NCBI GenBank assembly: GCA_019279435.1 | Contig: JAAALK010002056.1 | Span: 62,001 to 126,000, forward strand | DNA: 64,000 nt | From: Zizania palustris | Lineage: Eukaryota > Streptophyta > Magnoliopsida > Poales > Poaceae | Reading direction: 5' to 3' | Part shown: positions 32,630 to 45,507 of the stretch, piece by piece | Position numbering within the stretch: the first letter of the stretch is position 1 | How the letters are laid out: every line of letters starts with the position of its first letter | Program-made: the position numbers and the translations under genes | Notes under the pieces: model-generated | What the model saw: the letters and a program-made list of their open reading frames with translations, nothing else | Told to the model about the DNA's origin: nothing | Database searches by the model: none

Positions 32630-32631
32630 GT

Positions 32632-32648
32632 TGGCGCCGTCCGTGGGG
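32632..32648 (+). other. Primer-binding site of element D
   Basis: TGGCGCCGTCCGTGGGG, identical to the sites of A and B. Confidence 0.75.
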
Positions 32649-32694
32649 ACCTTAGTCCAATAAGCTATCGTCCTCTACACCCACTCACCAAAGC

Positions 32695-34582
32695 ATGTCA
32701 AGTCGAAAGGGAGCGAGCGCAGTTCCCCTGCGCCGGACAGCCCGCACCGCCGGAATCGAGCCCGCCGCGGTCCCCGACCCTGGCCCTTCGGTCCCTGCCG
32801 ATACGCCGGTCGGGGCGCCCTCCCTAGACCCAACCCAGATGCCGGAAGGGACGCCCGAGGCCAGGGGCCCTGCCGGCATACCTGAGCCGACCTCCATCAA
32901 CCTGGCGGGGGTGCCGGAGGTACCGCCGGAGCAGCACGCTCCAACCGGACCCCCGGTGGTGTCCCTTCGGACTGACTACGTCCGCTCACGGGACCCCGAC
33001 ACCGCTTCAGGAGGAAGCGGGAGTCAAGCCGACGCCCTGGCCGCTGAGAACACCCGGCTGAAGGCAGAACTGGCCATTTGGCGCCAGGAGGCGTCGCTCC
33101 GCCCTCCAGAGCCCCTCCGCGCCGCAAAAGCTATGGCCGTGGTGCTGAGCGACGATGAAGATCCAGAGGACGAAGATAACCCGTCATACGACGAGGAGTC
33201 CCCCTTGCATCCGGACCTTCAGAGGGTGCGCTTCGGTTCGAAGTTTCGTGCCGCCAAGCTCCCCAAGTACTCCGGAGACTCCGACCCTGGAGAGTTCTCC
33301 CGCTCCTACGCCATGGCCATAGAGGCGTCCGGAGGAAGCCGGGACACCATGGCTAAATGCTTTCCCCTAGCACTTGAAGGGATCGCCCTCCGGTGGTTCT
33401 GGTCGCTCCGACCCGGGACCATTCATTCGTGGGAGCAGCTGAGGAAGAAGTTCGTCAACAACTTCCAAGGAACCTTCGTGGCCCCCATGTCCACCGGGAG
33501 CCTCTTCCAAGTGAAGCAACAGCCCGGGGAAACTTTGCGGCAGTACTCTCAGCGCTTTGCGCACACCAAGGCCCAGATCAAGGGGCTTTTGGCTTCCTTC
33601 ATCATCGACGCGGCCCGAGAGGGCGTCACCCACCCAGGTCTCCTCGATAAGCTCCACCGAAAGCATATCTCTTCAGTGGCACAACTCATGACGTACTTCG
33701 AAGAGTACGCCCGGTCCGAAGAGGGCCAGAAGCGCCGGCAAGCGATGGTAGACCTCGTCCGGGCCCCGAGCACCAGGGCGTATGAAGCCCCCCCGGATCC
33801 TCGCCGCGGCGTGCGCCCTGCTCCCGACTTCCGCCGCCAGGAGCTCGGTCGGCAGGATCCCATCCATCGAGACTCTCGGCGAGGCCGAAAGCACCTTCGC
33901 GGGGAAGTCCTCAGTATTACCCCCCAAGCCCCCGCCAAGCACCTGCACACGCCCGGCGGAAGCCGCCCAGCCGGAGCGAAGCATCCACACCGAGCGCCTT
34001 CTAGGGAAGCCTTTTACTGCAGCGTCCACGGCGAGAACCGGAGCCACGACACCGACTCCTGTCGGACCATACTCGCCCTCCGCAGCGACTACCTCGAGCG
34101 CAATGCCGGCCGCGGCTCCACAGACAGGGGGGTCACTACCCCTCACCCGGAAGCGGTCCAGGTAGTTGGGCACCGCGAAGAGCCGGAGGCCCCGATCCCG
34201 GTCTCGGAGTACGGCGGAGCCCCGGCCCCCAAGCTCGAAGGCGCCCTAGACCGGGGGAAGCGAGTGGTCCTCCCCATATCCGGAGGGGGAGCCTTGGGGG
34301 CTCTGTCCAAGTGGCAGCGTCGGGACAACGTTCGGGAGGTCGGGCATATCGGCACATCCGGCCCCTCGGCCCTCCCGGAGTGGTCTCATGTCCCCATAAC
34401 CTTCACCGCCGAAGACGCCTCCAGAGTCAAATTCCCGCATGCCGACCCCCTCGTCATTTCAGCAGACATCGCCGGAGCTGAGGTGCGTCGTATACTGGTC
34501 GACGGGGGGAGTTCTGCTGACATCATCTTCGTGCAGGCCTTCGATCAGCTATGCCTGTCGCGCAAGCACCTACTGCCAGCTT
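32695..34582 (+). pseudogene. gag and protease region of element D
   Basis: Open from ATG 32695 (MSSRKGASAV) for about 630 codons. A proline-rich N-terminus and an acidic stretch are followed by the Tat gag core (KCFPLALEGIALRWFW, QLRKKFVNNFQGTF, SLFQVKQQPGETLRQY), a C/H motif CSVHGENRSHDTDSC and the aspartic protease with LVDGGSSADIIF near residue 605. At about 34583 a deletion of roughly 43 bp relative to E removes the segment after SRKHLLPAS and shifts the frame, giving a premature end at 34605. Gag itself is intact and might still be made. Confidence 0.85.
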
Positions 34583-37500
34583 CGTGCAGGTCCTGCTGGA
34601 GGTGACCTTCAGCGACTCCCCCCTGCAGCGCCGCGAAGAGATTCTGTTCGATGTAGTCAACGCCCCGTACGCCTACAACGCTATCTTCGGTAGAGGGATC
34701 CTCAACTGCTTCGGAGCCGTCGCGCACCACAACTACCTCTGCCTCGAGATGCCAACTCCCGGGGGGGTGCTGTCGATCCTGGGTGACCAGGCCGCGGCCC
34801 GCCAGGTCGAGTACGACCATTCAGCACCGTTGGAGCCACGGCAAATTCACAGTGTCCGCGAGGGCGCCGAAGGAGCCGGCCTCGCAGGAAGCGAAGACCC
34901 CGGGCAGAAGGGCCGCCCCGCCAAGCCCATCCCGGAGGGGGAAATCATCACCAAGACCTTGACCCAAGGAGGGAAGGATTACCCGATCAAGTTTGGAGGG
35001 GGCCTGGAACCGGAGGTGTCGGCACAGCTCGAAGCTATCATCCGCGGCAACTTCGACATCTTCGCATGGTCCGACGAGGACATTACCGGTGTCGACCGCT
35101 CGATCTTCGAGCACGCACTGGCCGTCGACCCGAAGGCACGGCCGGTTCGCCAGGGGCTCCGGAGGCTTTCCACCGAGCTGGCTAAGCTCGCCAAGGCTGA
35201 GACGGAGAAGCTGCTTCGAGCAGGGGTCATCCGGGAAGTGAGTCATACCGACTGGTTGTCTAACCCAGTGTTTGTCCAGAAGAAAACATCTAGCAAGTGG
35301 CGATGTGTATCGACTTTACTTCTCTGAATAAGGCTTGCCCCCGTGACCCCTACCCCCTGCCCCGCATTGACCAGCTAGTTGACTCCACAGCCGGAGCAGA
35401 GCTCCTCAGTTTCCTCGAAGCTTATTCAGGATACCATCAGATCTGGCTAAGGCCCGAGGACCAGGTGAAAACGAGTTTTGTCACTCCAGCCGGAGTATTC
35501 TGCTACCTACGGATGCCCTTCGGCCTTCGCATTGCTGGGGCAACCTTCTCCAGGCTAATCTCCAAAGCCGTAGGCCATCAGATAGGACGCAATGTGGAAG
35601 CATACATGGACGATATCGTCATCAAAAGCGCCACCGCGAGCCACCACGGATCAGATATAGCTGAGACCTTCGACAGCCTCCGGCGATGTGGAATCCGGCT
35701 CAATCCGGACAAATGTGTCTTCGGAGCACGCGCAGGGAAGCTGCTCGGGTACCTTGTTTCCAGCCGGGGTATCGAAGCTAGTCCAACACAAGTTCAGGCG
35801 CTGCAGAACATGCCCCCCTCAGAACCTGAAGCAAGCGCAAAAGCTGGCCGGGCGGTTGGCGGCCCTCGGGCGTTTTCTGGCAAAATCAGCAGAGCGCAGC
35901 CTGCCCATCTTCAAGGCACTCCGAAGTTCTAAGCATTTCGAGTGGACCCCCGAGTGTCAGGACTACTTCTGACAAATCAAGGAATATCTCTCCGGCCTTG
36001 TGGCCCTCGCCACACCCCGGGCCGACAGCCCTTTATTGCTCTACCTCGCTGCCTCCGGCACCGCAGCGAGTGCGGCTTTAGTTCAAGAGGAGGAGCTCGG
36101 CGGGAAGCTAATCCAACGCCCTGTCTACTTCGTTTCCGAAGCCCTCGCCGGAGCCAAGGCTAGGTACTCCGAGCTCGAAAAGGTGGCCTACGCCCTCGTC
36201 ATGGCCTCCCGGAAGCTCCGACACTACTTCCTGGCTCACGATGTCGTCATCCCGACTGCCTACCCGCTAGGCGACATGTTCCGGAACAAGGATGCCACCG
36301 GCCGCATTGGAAAGTGGGCGGTGGAATTGGTCCCGTTTGGGATCTCTTTCGTCGCCCGGACAGCCATCAAGTCCCAAATCCTCGCCGACTTCGTCGCAGA
36401 GTGGACAATGGCCCGCGAACCCGCGGGCGCCGAAGCAAGCGAAGGGGTTTGGACCGTCTTTTCGGACGGTGCTTACCAGGCCTCGGGGGCTGGGGCCGGA
36501 GCAGTCATTGTCTCCCCATCCGGCCAGCAGGCCCTGTATTCTGCTCGGCTGAACTTCAAGGCCACAAACAACATTGCCGAGTACGAAGGAGTCCTCTTGG
36601 GGCTACACAAGGCGCACGCGCTGGGAGCCGCGCGTGTGGTCGTCAAGACCGATTCTCAAGTCATCGCCGGGCACATCGACAAGAGTTTCCGGGCTAAGCA
36701 CCCCGACCTCGCCTCCTACCTCGACTCCATCCGCAAGTTCGAAGCAGCCTTCAAGGGTATATCCGTCCAAAACATTCCGCAAGGCGAAAATGGTCAAGCC
36801 GACGCCCTCGCAAAGGCCGGGGCAGGGGCTCAAGCCTTGCCGCCGGGGGCTTTTTTCGAGGAGCTCACCCAACCTTCGGCGCCCCCTCGCAGCGAGGCAT
36901 CCACCTCCACCTCCTCGGACGGGCCCCCACCGCCACCACAGCCAGCTCCAGTCCTCTGTACGGCTGACACTGATTGGCGGGAGCCCATCCTGCGCACGCT
37001 CGCAGGCAGCAAAGATGACCATCCTAGCCCAGACCAAGCTCGCCTACAGCTCCGTGCGAGGTCATTCACGGTTATCAATGGCATTCTATACATGTCCGGA
37101 GTATGCTCCCCGCTACTCCGCTCCATCTCACACTCGGACGGATTCGCCATGCTCCGAGAAATCCACGGCGGGCTGTGCGGGAGCCACCTGGCACCGTGGG
37201 CTCTCGCAGGCAAGGCTCTCCGACAAGGCGTATACTGGCCCACCGTCGTAGCCGACGCCGAAGAACTCGTCCGCACCTTCTAGGGTTGTCAGTGGATGGG
37301 GTGGCGCAGTCACCGACCTCCAGCAAGCCTGCTGCCCATCCCTCCTGTGTGGCCTCTGGCCCACTGGGGCATGGACCTCATCGGGCCATTCCCAAAGCGA
37401 AAGGAAACATGCGCTTTTCCGTTGTCGCCGTTGAATATTTCTCCAAGTGGGTCGAAGCGGAGCCATTAACCTCCATCACATCCCGAAGCGTCCAGAAATT

Positions 37501-38185
37501 CTTCTGGCAGAATATTGTGTGCCATTTCGGAGTACCCAAGCAGCTCACATTGGACAATGGAACGCAGTTCGACGCCGGGCCCTTCCGGGCATTCTGCGAC
37601 GAATTGGGAGTCCAGCTCTGCTTCGCCGCCGTGCGGCATCCCCAGTCTAATGGAGCCGTGGAGCGGGCCAATGGGCACATCCTTTCGGGCCTCAATAAGC
37701 GCATCGTCGGTTTAGCCAAAGGATTATGGCCCGACGAGCTGCCGAAGATCTTTTGGTCCATCCGGACAACCACTTCCCGGGCGACCGGCTTCACTCCATT
37801 CCGCCTCTTGTTCGGCGACGAAGCAATGACCCCAACGGAGCTCTGAGCCGGTTCGCTGCGCGTCACAACACCCGAGGACGATGACGAGCACACCATCTCC
37901 CTCGACTTGGCCGAAGAGACACGGCTCCGGGCCGTCGCCAACCTATCCAAGTATCAGAAAGAGACCAAAGCTTGGTACGATCCCAAGGTCAAGCGCAACG
38001 AGTTCCAACCGGGGCACCTCGTCCTTCGCGCGGTGGTCGCTCCCACCAAGCTGAGTAACAAGTGGGAAGGACCGTACATTATCACAAGGTCTGGGCGACC
38101 AGGATCCTACCGGCTCGCCACCCTAGAAGGCGAAGAGCTGAAGCATACTTGGCATGCGGAGCACCTGAAGCGCTACTTTCTGTAG
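34583..38185 (+). pseudogene. pol pseudogene of element D (RT, RNase H, aRNH, integrase)
   Basis: All Tat pol domains are present in order but in changing frames: RT with FVTPAGVFCYLRMPFGL and YMDDIVIKS (about 35605), RNase H (LLLYLAASGTAASAALV), an additional archaeal-type RNase H (VFSDGAYQASGAGAGAVI, NIAEYEG, TDSQ, NGQADALA), the integrase zinc domain, integrase core (LDNGTQFD, NGAVERANG) and the end HTWHAEHLKRYFL. Breaks relative to B and E: one base lost near 35300, one gained near 35815, TGA at 35970, TAG at 37281, a shift near 37395 and TGA at 37844. Not functional. Confidence 0.88.
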
Positions 38186-38317
38186 AATAGTCACTGTATT
38201 CCGCTAACGGCCGATGGCGCCTGCTTTTGTATCCTAATTGTGTAATAAAATCACCAGTCCAATATTTTTGCCTAGCACAAAATGCGCAACGACTCTATGA
38301 ATTTCGCTTCACCGAAG

Positions 38318-38888
38318 CAATCGGGTTCCGAGCCCCGGCTCGAAGCACCCTCGCTATCGGGTTCCGAGCTCTGGCTCGACGCACCCTCGCTATCGGGTTC
38401 CGAGCTCCTGCTCGATGCACCCTCGCTAGCAGGTTCCGAGCTCCGGCTCGACGCACCCTCGCTATCGGGTTCCGAGCTCTGGCTCGACGCACCCTCGCTA
38501 TCGGGTTCCGAGCTCTGGCTCGATGCACCCTCGCTATCGGGTTCCGCACTCCGGCTCGATGCACCCTCGCTATCGGGTTCCGCGCTCCGGCTCGATGCAC
38601 CCTCGCTATCGGGTTCCGAGCTCCGGCTCGACGCACCCTCGCTATCGGGTTCCGAGCTCCGGCTCGATGCACCCTCGCTAGCGGGTTCCGAGCTCTGGCT
38701 CGACGCACCCTCGCTATCGGGTTCCGAGCTCCGGCTCGATGCACCCTCGCTAGTGGGTTCCGAGCTCTGACTCGATGCACCCTCGCTATCGGGTTCCGAG
38801 CTCTGGCTCGATGCACCCCCGCTATCAGGTTCCGAGCTCCGGCTCGACGCATCCTCGCTAGTGGGTCCCGGGCTCCGGCTCGACACTC
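38318..38888. repeat. 36-bp minisatellite after pol in element D
   Basis: About 15 units of GGTTCCGAGCTCCGGCTCGA plus CGCACCCTCGCTATCG at an exact 36-bp period. Each contains the inverted repeat CGAGC-TCCG-GCTCG. As 36 is divisible by three and stops are absent, long repeats such as ARRTLAIGFRAP appear in translation; I regard them as non-coding. Confidence 0.93.
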
Positions 38889-39106
38889 TCTCGCACTCGG
38901 ACTCCTAAATCCCGTCCGAAGTGTGTCGCCCCCGTACGTGGGATACATTCAATGCGCCTTCCTCCTAGCTGGTTAGCGCCCAGCCGGCCAACCGACTACG
39001 CGCTAAGGGGGGAAGGGAAGGAGCAAGGCCAAAGGCTTCGACAGCACATATCGGAAGCACGGAGGGCGTACAATGTTTATTACAAATCAAAGACGGAAAA
39101 GAAGAG

Positions 39107-42100
39107 TCAAGAGAAATTTTCATCCAAGCCAAGCAAGAAACGAAGGCCCCCTCGGCCGGAGAGGTCACCAGCGCTGGTGCGCGTTTCGGGCATATGCCCA
39201 GGCACGCTTCGCGCGGACATCTCCTTCCTTTTCGTCCGCTCCTCCTCCTTCTTTCGGGCGCGAAAGGCCCTCTGGTCCTCCTGAAGCTGGGCCCAGCTGC
39301 GCAGGTTATCCCCCCGGAAGGCGCTTCGTCTAAGCTGGCCTCCGTGTCGGACCAATCCACCGGCTTCGGAGACGAGGATGAAGAGCGGGACCCCGCCTCT
39401 TCTTCCTTAATGAAGCCCAGAACCCTGCGAAGGATGTCAGGATCCACGCGCCCATCGCCGCTACGGGGGAGGACGAATCATGCAGGCCGGTTCACCTTCA
39501 GGACCTCGAAGATGGCCCATTGATGTCGAAGAGCGTCGTCAAAATCAAGCACTTCGATATCGCGTTCGCAATCGCGGACACCCTAGATAAACCCCAAGAT
39601 GTACTCTTTATTAATGTGCGATTAAGTTCCTAAGCTATTACAGGTTAACGCAGCGGAAGGTCGCAAAGAGGTTACACCTTCGGGTCCGGCTGGCGAGCCG
39701 AGGCCGAAGGCTTCGAAGGATCCGGAGGACCGCGGCCATGCAGCGCCTCCTCCAGCCAAGCTTTGATCGCCTCGGGACCCTCGGTCTCCCAAACCGCCTT
39801 GAGCGCTCGCCAAGATCGATTCAGCGCGACGCTCGGCGTTCGAAGGTGATCTCCCACGAATACGACCGGGTGTGGGCTCGAAGGCAAAGGAAGGGGAAGG
39901 CCGGACACCTCGAGATGGCGGAGGATTCCTTAAGCGGCCACCCGAGCAGACACTTCGCCGTACTGCGTTACGGTCAAGTGTATCTGCCGGACGGCGGACT
40001 GAATGAACTTCACCCGGCGAAGCAAAGACTCCCGGGCGATGTCGAACGCGCCGCACCCGATGCCGTAGCGCGCCAGCACCTTCCGGAGAGACACCGCGGT
40101 ATCGGCCGCCGTTTTCCCTGCCTCAGCAAGGGCCTCGGTCATCTCCCCGTTCCGGGTGGTGAGGTCCGCCTCAGTCCGCTCCATCTGGGCCACTCATACC
40201 CGGAGGGACTCCGCGCTGGCCGCCGCCTCCTCCCGAAGCCTGCCTGCCTCCGAGACCCAAGCTCGGAGAGAGGAAACCTCCGCCTCCAGCTCGTCGGCCC
40301 GGGCAGCTCGGACCCGGAGGGCGGCAACTTCCGCCTCTAGCTCGTCGGCCCGGGCAGCCTGAGCCCGGAGCCCTTCCAATTCCGCAACACGAGCCTTGAG
40401 GGAGCCCATCTCCGCCACTTGGGCCTCCAGTGTTTCGACCCTCGCCACTTGGAGATGGAGGGCTTTGACTTCCGCCGCCCGCTCCCGAGCTAGTGCCTCC
40501 GCGGCATCCGCTCGAGCTGCGAACCTCGCGGTCTCCGCCTCGTGGCGTTGGCGTTCGGAGAGAAGGGCTATCATCTGGCCCTACGCCAGGGAAACCACCT
40601 GCGTGCGGGAAGGTTAGCAAGAGAAGGGCCAGAGGCTCACTGAAGACATTCCAAGGATGTACCTGGCCCACTGCGGTCTCGATGGCCCGGCCGAGGTCTA
40701 GGCCGTCAGACGCCCCCAGCTCCTCTACTACCGGGGCTTCGCGGAGCCGCAGGTAATAGTTGTGGACTGGGGCCACCCTGGACGCGAAGTCCTCGCTGTT
40801 CGCCAGGAAGGGGCGCAGGAGGGGCACCGTAGCGCGCGCGCCCCGGTTGGAGGTAGGGGCCCGAGGTGAGCCCCTGGCGCCCTCGGCCGCCTCCGGAGAA
40901 GCCCTTTCAGAGGCCCCCGCCTCCGCACCGGCTCGCTACTCCGAAGCCTCCGTCGCATTAACAGGGGCTGCGGGCCTCTCGTCTGCGGCGTCGTCCCGGG
41001 GCAAGACGACTGGCTCGGCGACCCGGGCAGATGTACCTGCGCAGATGAACGGGGTTGAAGTTCGAAGGAATCCCAGGGTTTGAAGAAAGACGGGTAAGCT
41101 ATCTTACCTTCATCCGCGCCATCGCCAGGATCCTCCAAAGGCGGAGTTGGACCAGACGGGCTCGGGTGGAACAAGAGGTCGTCGATGGAGTTCACGGGGG
41201 AACCCGCCGCCGCCGCAGCAAGCTCGGCTTCCATGGCCTCGCGCCCTTCAACGGCGCCGAGGGGGTCGGCCAGCCCGCCGCGATCCAGGCTGTCTGTCGC
41301 CCTGCTCCCGTGGGAGCCGACGGAGCCCCCCTCCGAAGTTGGTTGGTGCGAGGGAGAAGTCTCTAGAGGCGGCATTGTCCGGGTGGTAGGGACCCCTTGC
41401 CTAGCCCCCAACGCAGGGTCCTCGAAGCCCGAACGAGGGAGAGCACCCTTGGTCCTCTCGGTGCCCGAGTGGACGGGCGGAATCGGGTCTGTAATCACCG
41501 GAGGATCCCCCGACTCCGATTGAGCCCCATCGCTAGATCCTCCTCCTTCGGAGCCGGAGGCGGAGGTTGGTTCCGGGGAAAGTCGCTTGGGCCCTTTCAC
41601 TATCTTCTTCTTCTTCGAGGGGCGCCTGGGCGAGAGGCCACCGTCGGGATCGCCCACCTTCCTCTTCGAGACATCCCGAAGGGCCTCTCCCTCTGGAAGA
41701 GGCGGAGGCGAGAGCTCGAGAGCACCCCACACTCGGTTGAAGCGCTCCCAGGAACCCACCAGTTCCAACCGTCGGGTGCGTTCGGCTTGGGTAGGCGCAC
41801 CAAGGATCCCCTCCATCACGCGGGCCACCTCTTCGGGGGTCCGGGCCACAAGCGACCCTGTAGTCCAAAGGTCAGAATCAAAATACCCTCCGAGCGGAAA
41901 GCGGAGTCAAAGTAAACAAGCGCGAACGCTTACCGAGTTGGCGGGAGAGCTCCGCTGGCATCGATTCATCCCGGCTGCTCCGGAGCGACGCCGGCCATTC
42001 CTCCTTCAGTGGAGGGATTTCGAGGGCCACGAATTCCTCCGCTAAGTCGTGCATGCTCATTCGGCGAGCAACGATCTGAAGAAGCTTGATCCTCGCGGAG

Positions 42101-42810
42101 ATCGAGCCGGAGTCAACTTCAACGCGCGCCTCCTTCCGGAACAAGATGTGGCGCGGAATCCCGGCGAGTCCAGAGCTAAGCCCCACATGGACGTAGAACC
42201 ACCGGCTCACCCATTTGGAGTACCACCTCTCGTTGATGGCCTTCGCCGAGAAGTGGTCCACGTACTTCCTTCGGAGTTGGAAATTAATGCTTCCGAAAGC
42301 TAGTATTTGACCTCCTTTCTTTTTTGGCTGGCAGAGGGCCTCGTGCATCTCCGCGAAGACCTCCACCCTTCCTTCACAGCCCTCGGCGCGCATGGCCCAC
42401 TCGAAGATGGCGAGGCGGGCCACGGCGTTGGGAGACAGCTGCGGGAGCTCCACGTGAAACGCGTCCAGCACCCCGGCGAGGAGCTCCGAGGCGGGAAACC
42501 CTAGCCCCGCCTCAAAGAAAGCCTCGAAGACGACGACCTCGCCCTCTCGCGGCTGCGGGGCCGTCTCCCGACCCGGTCTCCTCGCCTGCGTCTCGGGACC
42601 AATGCGGCCCCTAGTCGCTTGCTCGATCGACGCCACCGTGCATGTAGATGGGCCAAGCTCCAAGGTCTACTCCCGGAACCGCTCCGAGGCACGACGAAGC
42701 TCACGCGAGCCGCGTGTCTCTGATGGGCCGGTGGCCGTCGCCGCCGCTGCCATCTGGCGCTGCAGAAAGTGCGGATCCATCGCCATTGCCGGGGCGTCGC
42801 CCCTCGCCAT
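39107..42810 (-). pseudogene. Broken antisense accessory gene of element D
   Basis: Same five-exon plan as in A and B: exons 42810-41934, 41857-41108, 41036-40663, 40598-39678 and 39582-39107, with GT...AG introns and the same phases. Recognisable parts: VVVFEAFFEAGLGFPA and LSPNAVARLAIFEWAMRAEGCEGR (exon 1), VGSWERFNRVWGALEL (exon 2), ENSEDF-like block in exon 3, coiled coil (exon 4) and RFLLGLDENFS (exon 5). Broken by stops at 42667-42669, 40936-40938, 40581-40583, 40195-40197 and 39930-39932 and by a one-base loss in exon 5 near 39310. The stop at 40581-40583 is also in E. Confidence 0.85.
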
Positions 42811-43394
42811 TGCGCAAGGAGTGAGAAGAGGGCTAGAGCTCAAGGAGCGAAGTGAGTGCAGGCTGGTGCGGCTGGAGCGTGTGCGATGAAGTCAGGAAGG
42901 AGGAACCAGACGCATAGTGGGTGGTATTTAAGTACGAAGCCGGCAGTTTCCTCTTCCACTCGTTCCGCGTGTGAACGCGGCGGTTGCATGGCGCCTACAT
43001 TTAATGTCTAACCGGGGCCTCGGGGCGCAGCGGTCTGCCGACGGTTTGCCTCCCCAACGCCGAGTGCACGCGCGCGGCATTAACTGCCTTGGGCGGCGTT
43101 GGGCCACCTCCTCGGGGCTGGATCCCTATGGTCAAGGGCGCGTAAACATCTGGGGAGCCGATCAAACTTCTCCCAACCCCTCGGGAAGGGGAACTCAAAG
43201 CGGACCTCCACCTCCCAGTCTGGTCGCGCCTGCCCGCTCTAGAGCTCCTCCGCGTCCGTCGAAGGGGGCCGCACTCCGGCCAGACCCGGCACCTCAATGT
43301 AAGTTACATCCTTATGAAAGTTATCGGAATTATCATGTGCGCTTCCACCTTCTCTTAACGCAGGGCTCCCGACAGGAAAGAAGCGATGGGATAC
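42811..43394. other. Antisense promoter and 3' end of element D interior
   Basis: Non-coding. A minus-strand TATA-like ACTTAAATACC lies at 42922-42932, about 115 bp upstream of the antisense ATG. The plus-strand polypurine tract is represented by AAAGAAGCGATGGGATAC at 43377-43394 directly before the shared LTR. Confidence 0.6.
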
Positions 43395-43974
43395 TGTTGG
43401 GGGAGATAATCCCGACGGCTGAAGGGGGCCCACTACCAGGGGGTCTGAAACCAAGAATACCAGAGGCCACCCTCCGGGAGAAGGATACTGGAGGCCAACC
43501 TCCGGGAGAAGGATACCGGAGGCCACCCTCCGGGAGAAGGATGCCGGAGGCCACCATCCGGGAGAAGGTCGTCGGAGGCCGCCCTCCGGGAGGGAATTGC
43601 CGGAGGCCCTCCCTCGAACCACAGTAGCGAACCCGAAGGGAGCGTTGGCGGGAAAAGGACGGGACAAATATATGGGGGGACAGGATCGCAATCCTCTGAG
43701 CCGTGTCGGGCGGCGCAGGCAGCGTCCGACACGGCTGATATGCTGCCAGAGTCGAATCTTCTTGTCTGTATTGTATATAATTCATTTTGTCTGTACTGTC
43801 GACCGGCGGTTGGCTGTGTAGCCATTGGCGGTCCAGAGGCGCTTGGCCCTCTGGACGGGGTGCCTTATAAATACCCCCCAACTACAGTTGTAATGCCACA
43901 GGCTTAAGGAGCATTGAATACACTATCCTCATTTCCACCAAGAAAACCTGTTGGTCCGATCTGTCGTTCCAACA
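43395..43974 (+). repeat. Shared LTR between elements D and E
   Basis: 580 bp, TGTTGGGGGAGATAAT to CGTTCCAACA, with a polypurine tract on its left and a primer-binding site on its right (43977-43993, TGGCTCCGTCCGTGGGG, one substitution from D). It is therefore both the 3' LTR of D and the 5' LTR of E. TATAAATA at 43866-43873. One 28-bp unit longer than the D 5' LTR. Confidence 0.93.
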
Positions 43975-44037
43975 GTTGGCTCCGTCCGTGGGGACCTTAG
44001 TCCAAGAAGCTATCGTCCTCTACACCCACACCAAAGC

Positions 44038-45507
44038 ATGTCAAGTCGAAAGGGAGCGAGCGCAGTTCCCCCGCGCCGGTCAGCCCGCACCACAGGAATC
44101 GAGCTCGCCGCGGTCCCCGACCCTGGCCCTTCGGTCCCTACCGATACGCCGGTCGAGGCGCCCTCCCTGGAGCCAACCCAGATGCCGGAAGGGACGCCCG
44201 AGGCCAGGGGCCCTACCGGCATACCTGAGCCGACCTCCGTCAACCTGGCGGGGGTGCCAGAGGTACCGCCGGAGCAGCACGCTCCAACCGGACCCCCGGT
44301 GGTGTCCCTTCGGACTAACTACGTCCGCTCACGGGACCCTGACACCGCTTCAGGAGGAAGCGGGAGTCAAGCCGATGCCCTGGCCGCTGAGAACGCCCGG
44401 CTGAAGGCAGAACTGGCCATTTGGCGCCAAGAGGCATCGCTCCGCCCTCCAGAGCCCCTCCGCGCCGCAAAAGCTATGGCCGTGGCGCTGAGCGACGATG
44501 AAGATCCAGAGGACGAAGAGAACCCGTCATACGACGAGGAGTCCCCCTTGCATCCGGACCTTCAGAGGGTGCGCTTCGGTTCGAAGTTTCGCACCGCCAA
44601 GCTCCCCAAGTACTCCGGAGACTCCGACCCTGGAGAGTTCTCCCGCTCCTACGCCCTGGCCATAGAGGCGTCCGGAGGAAGCCGGGACACCATGGCTAAA
44701 TGCTTTCCCCTAGCACTTGAAGGGATCGCCCTCCGGTGGTTCTGGTCGCTCCGACCTGGGACCATTCATTCGTGGGAGCAGCTGAGGAAGAAGTTCGTCA
44801 ACAACTTCCAAGGAACCTTCGTGGCCCCCATGTCCACCGGGAGCCTCTTCCAAGTGAAGCAACAGCCCGGGGAAACTTTGCGGCAGTACTCTCAGCGCTT
44901 TGCGCACACCAAGGCCCAGATCAAGGGGCTTTCGGCTTCCTCCGTCATCGACGCGACCCGAGAGGGCATCACCCACCCAGGTCTCCTCGATAAGCTCCAC
45001 CGAAAGCCTATCTCTTCAGTGGCACAACTCATGACGTACTTCGAAGAGTATGCCCGGCCCGAAGAGGGCCAGATGCGCCGGCAAGCGATGGTAGCCCTCG
45101 TCCGGGCCCCGAGCACCAGGGCGTATGAAGCCCCCCCGGATCCTCGCCGAGGCGTGCGCCCTGCTCCCGACTTCCACCGCCAGGAGCCCGGTCGGCAGGA
45201 TCCCATCCATCGAGACTCTCGGCGAGGCCGAAAGCACCTTCGGGGGGAAGTCCTCAGTATTACCCCCCAAGCCCCCGCCAAGCACCTGCACATGCCCGGC
45301 GGAAGCCGCCCAGCCAGAGTGAAGCATCCACACCGAGCGCCTTCCAGGGAAGCCTTTTACTGCAGCGTCCACGGCGAGAACCGGAGCCACGACACCGACT
45401 CCTGTCGGACCATAATCGCCCTCCGCAGCGACTACCTCGAGCGCAATGCCGGCCGCGGCTACACAGACAGGAGGTCGCTACCCCTCACCCGGAAGCGGTC
45501 CAGGTAG
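44038..45507 (+). pseudogene. gag of element E
   Basis: ATG at 44038 (MSSRKGASAVPPRR) and the same gag core as in D (KCFPLALEGIALRWFW, NNFQGTFVAP, CSVHGENRSHDTDSC). One base is missing near 45470 relative to D, which changes the frame and ends translation at 45507 before the protease. The capsid and nucleic-acid-binding part is intact. Confidence 0.85.

Larger units (their letters stand above)
32078..43974 (+). mobile_element. Tat-type Ty3/gypsy element D
   Basis: 11.9 kb with 5' LTR 32078-32629 and 3' LTR 43395-43974, the latter also serving as 5' LTR of E. Interior: primer-binding site, gag, broken pol, 36-bp minisatellite and a broken antisense gene with its own promoter next to the 3' LTR. 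The order and the TGGCGCCG primer site match B. Pol and the antisense gene carry several frameshifts and stops, so D is not autonomous. Confidence 0.93.

Noticed and set aside
38227..38976. Frames of 200-250 codons repeating ARRTLAIGFRAP or SSRSSEPDSEGA
   Set aside because: Product of the 36-bp minisatellite in three frames and two strands; likewise 58805-59845. Not a gene.
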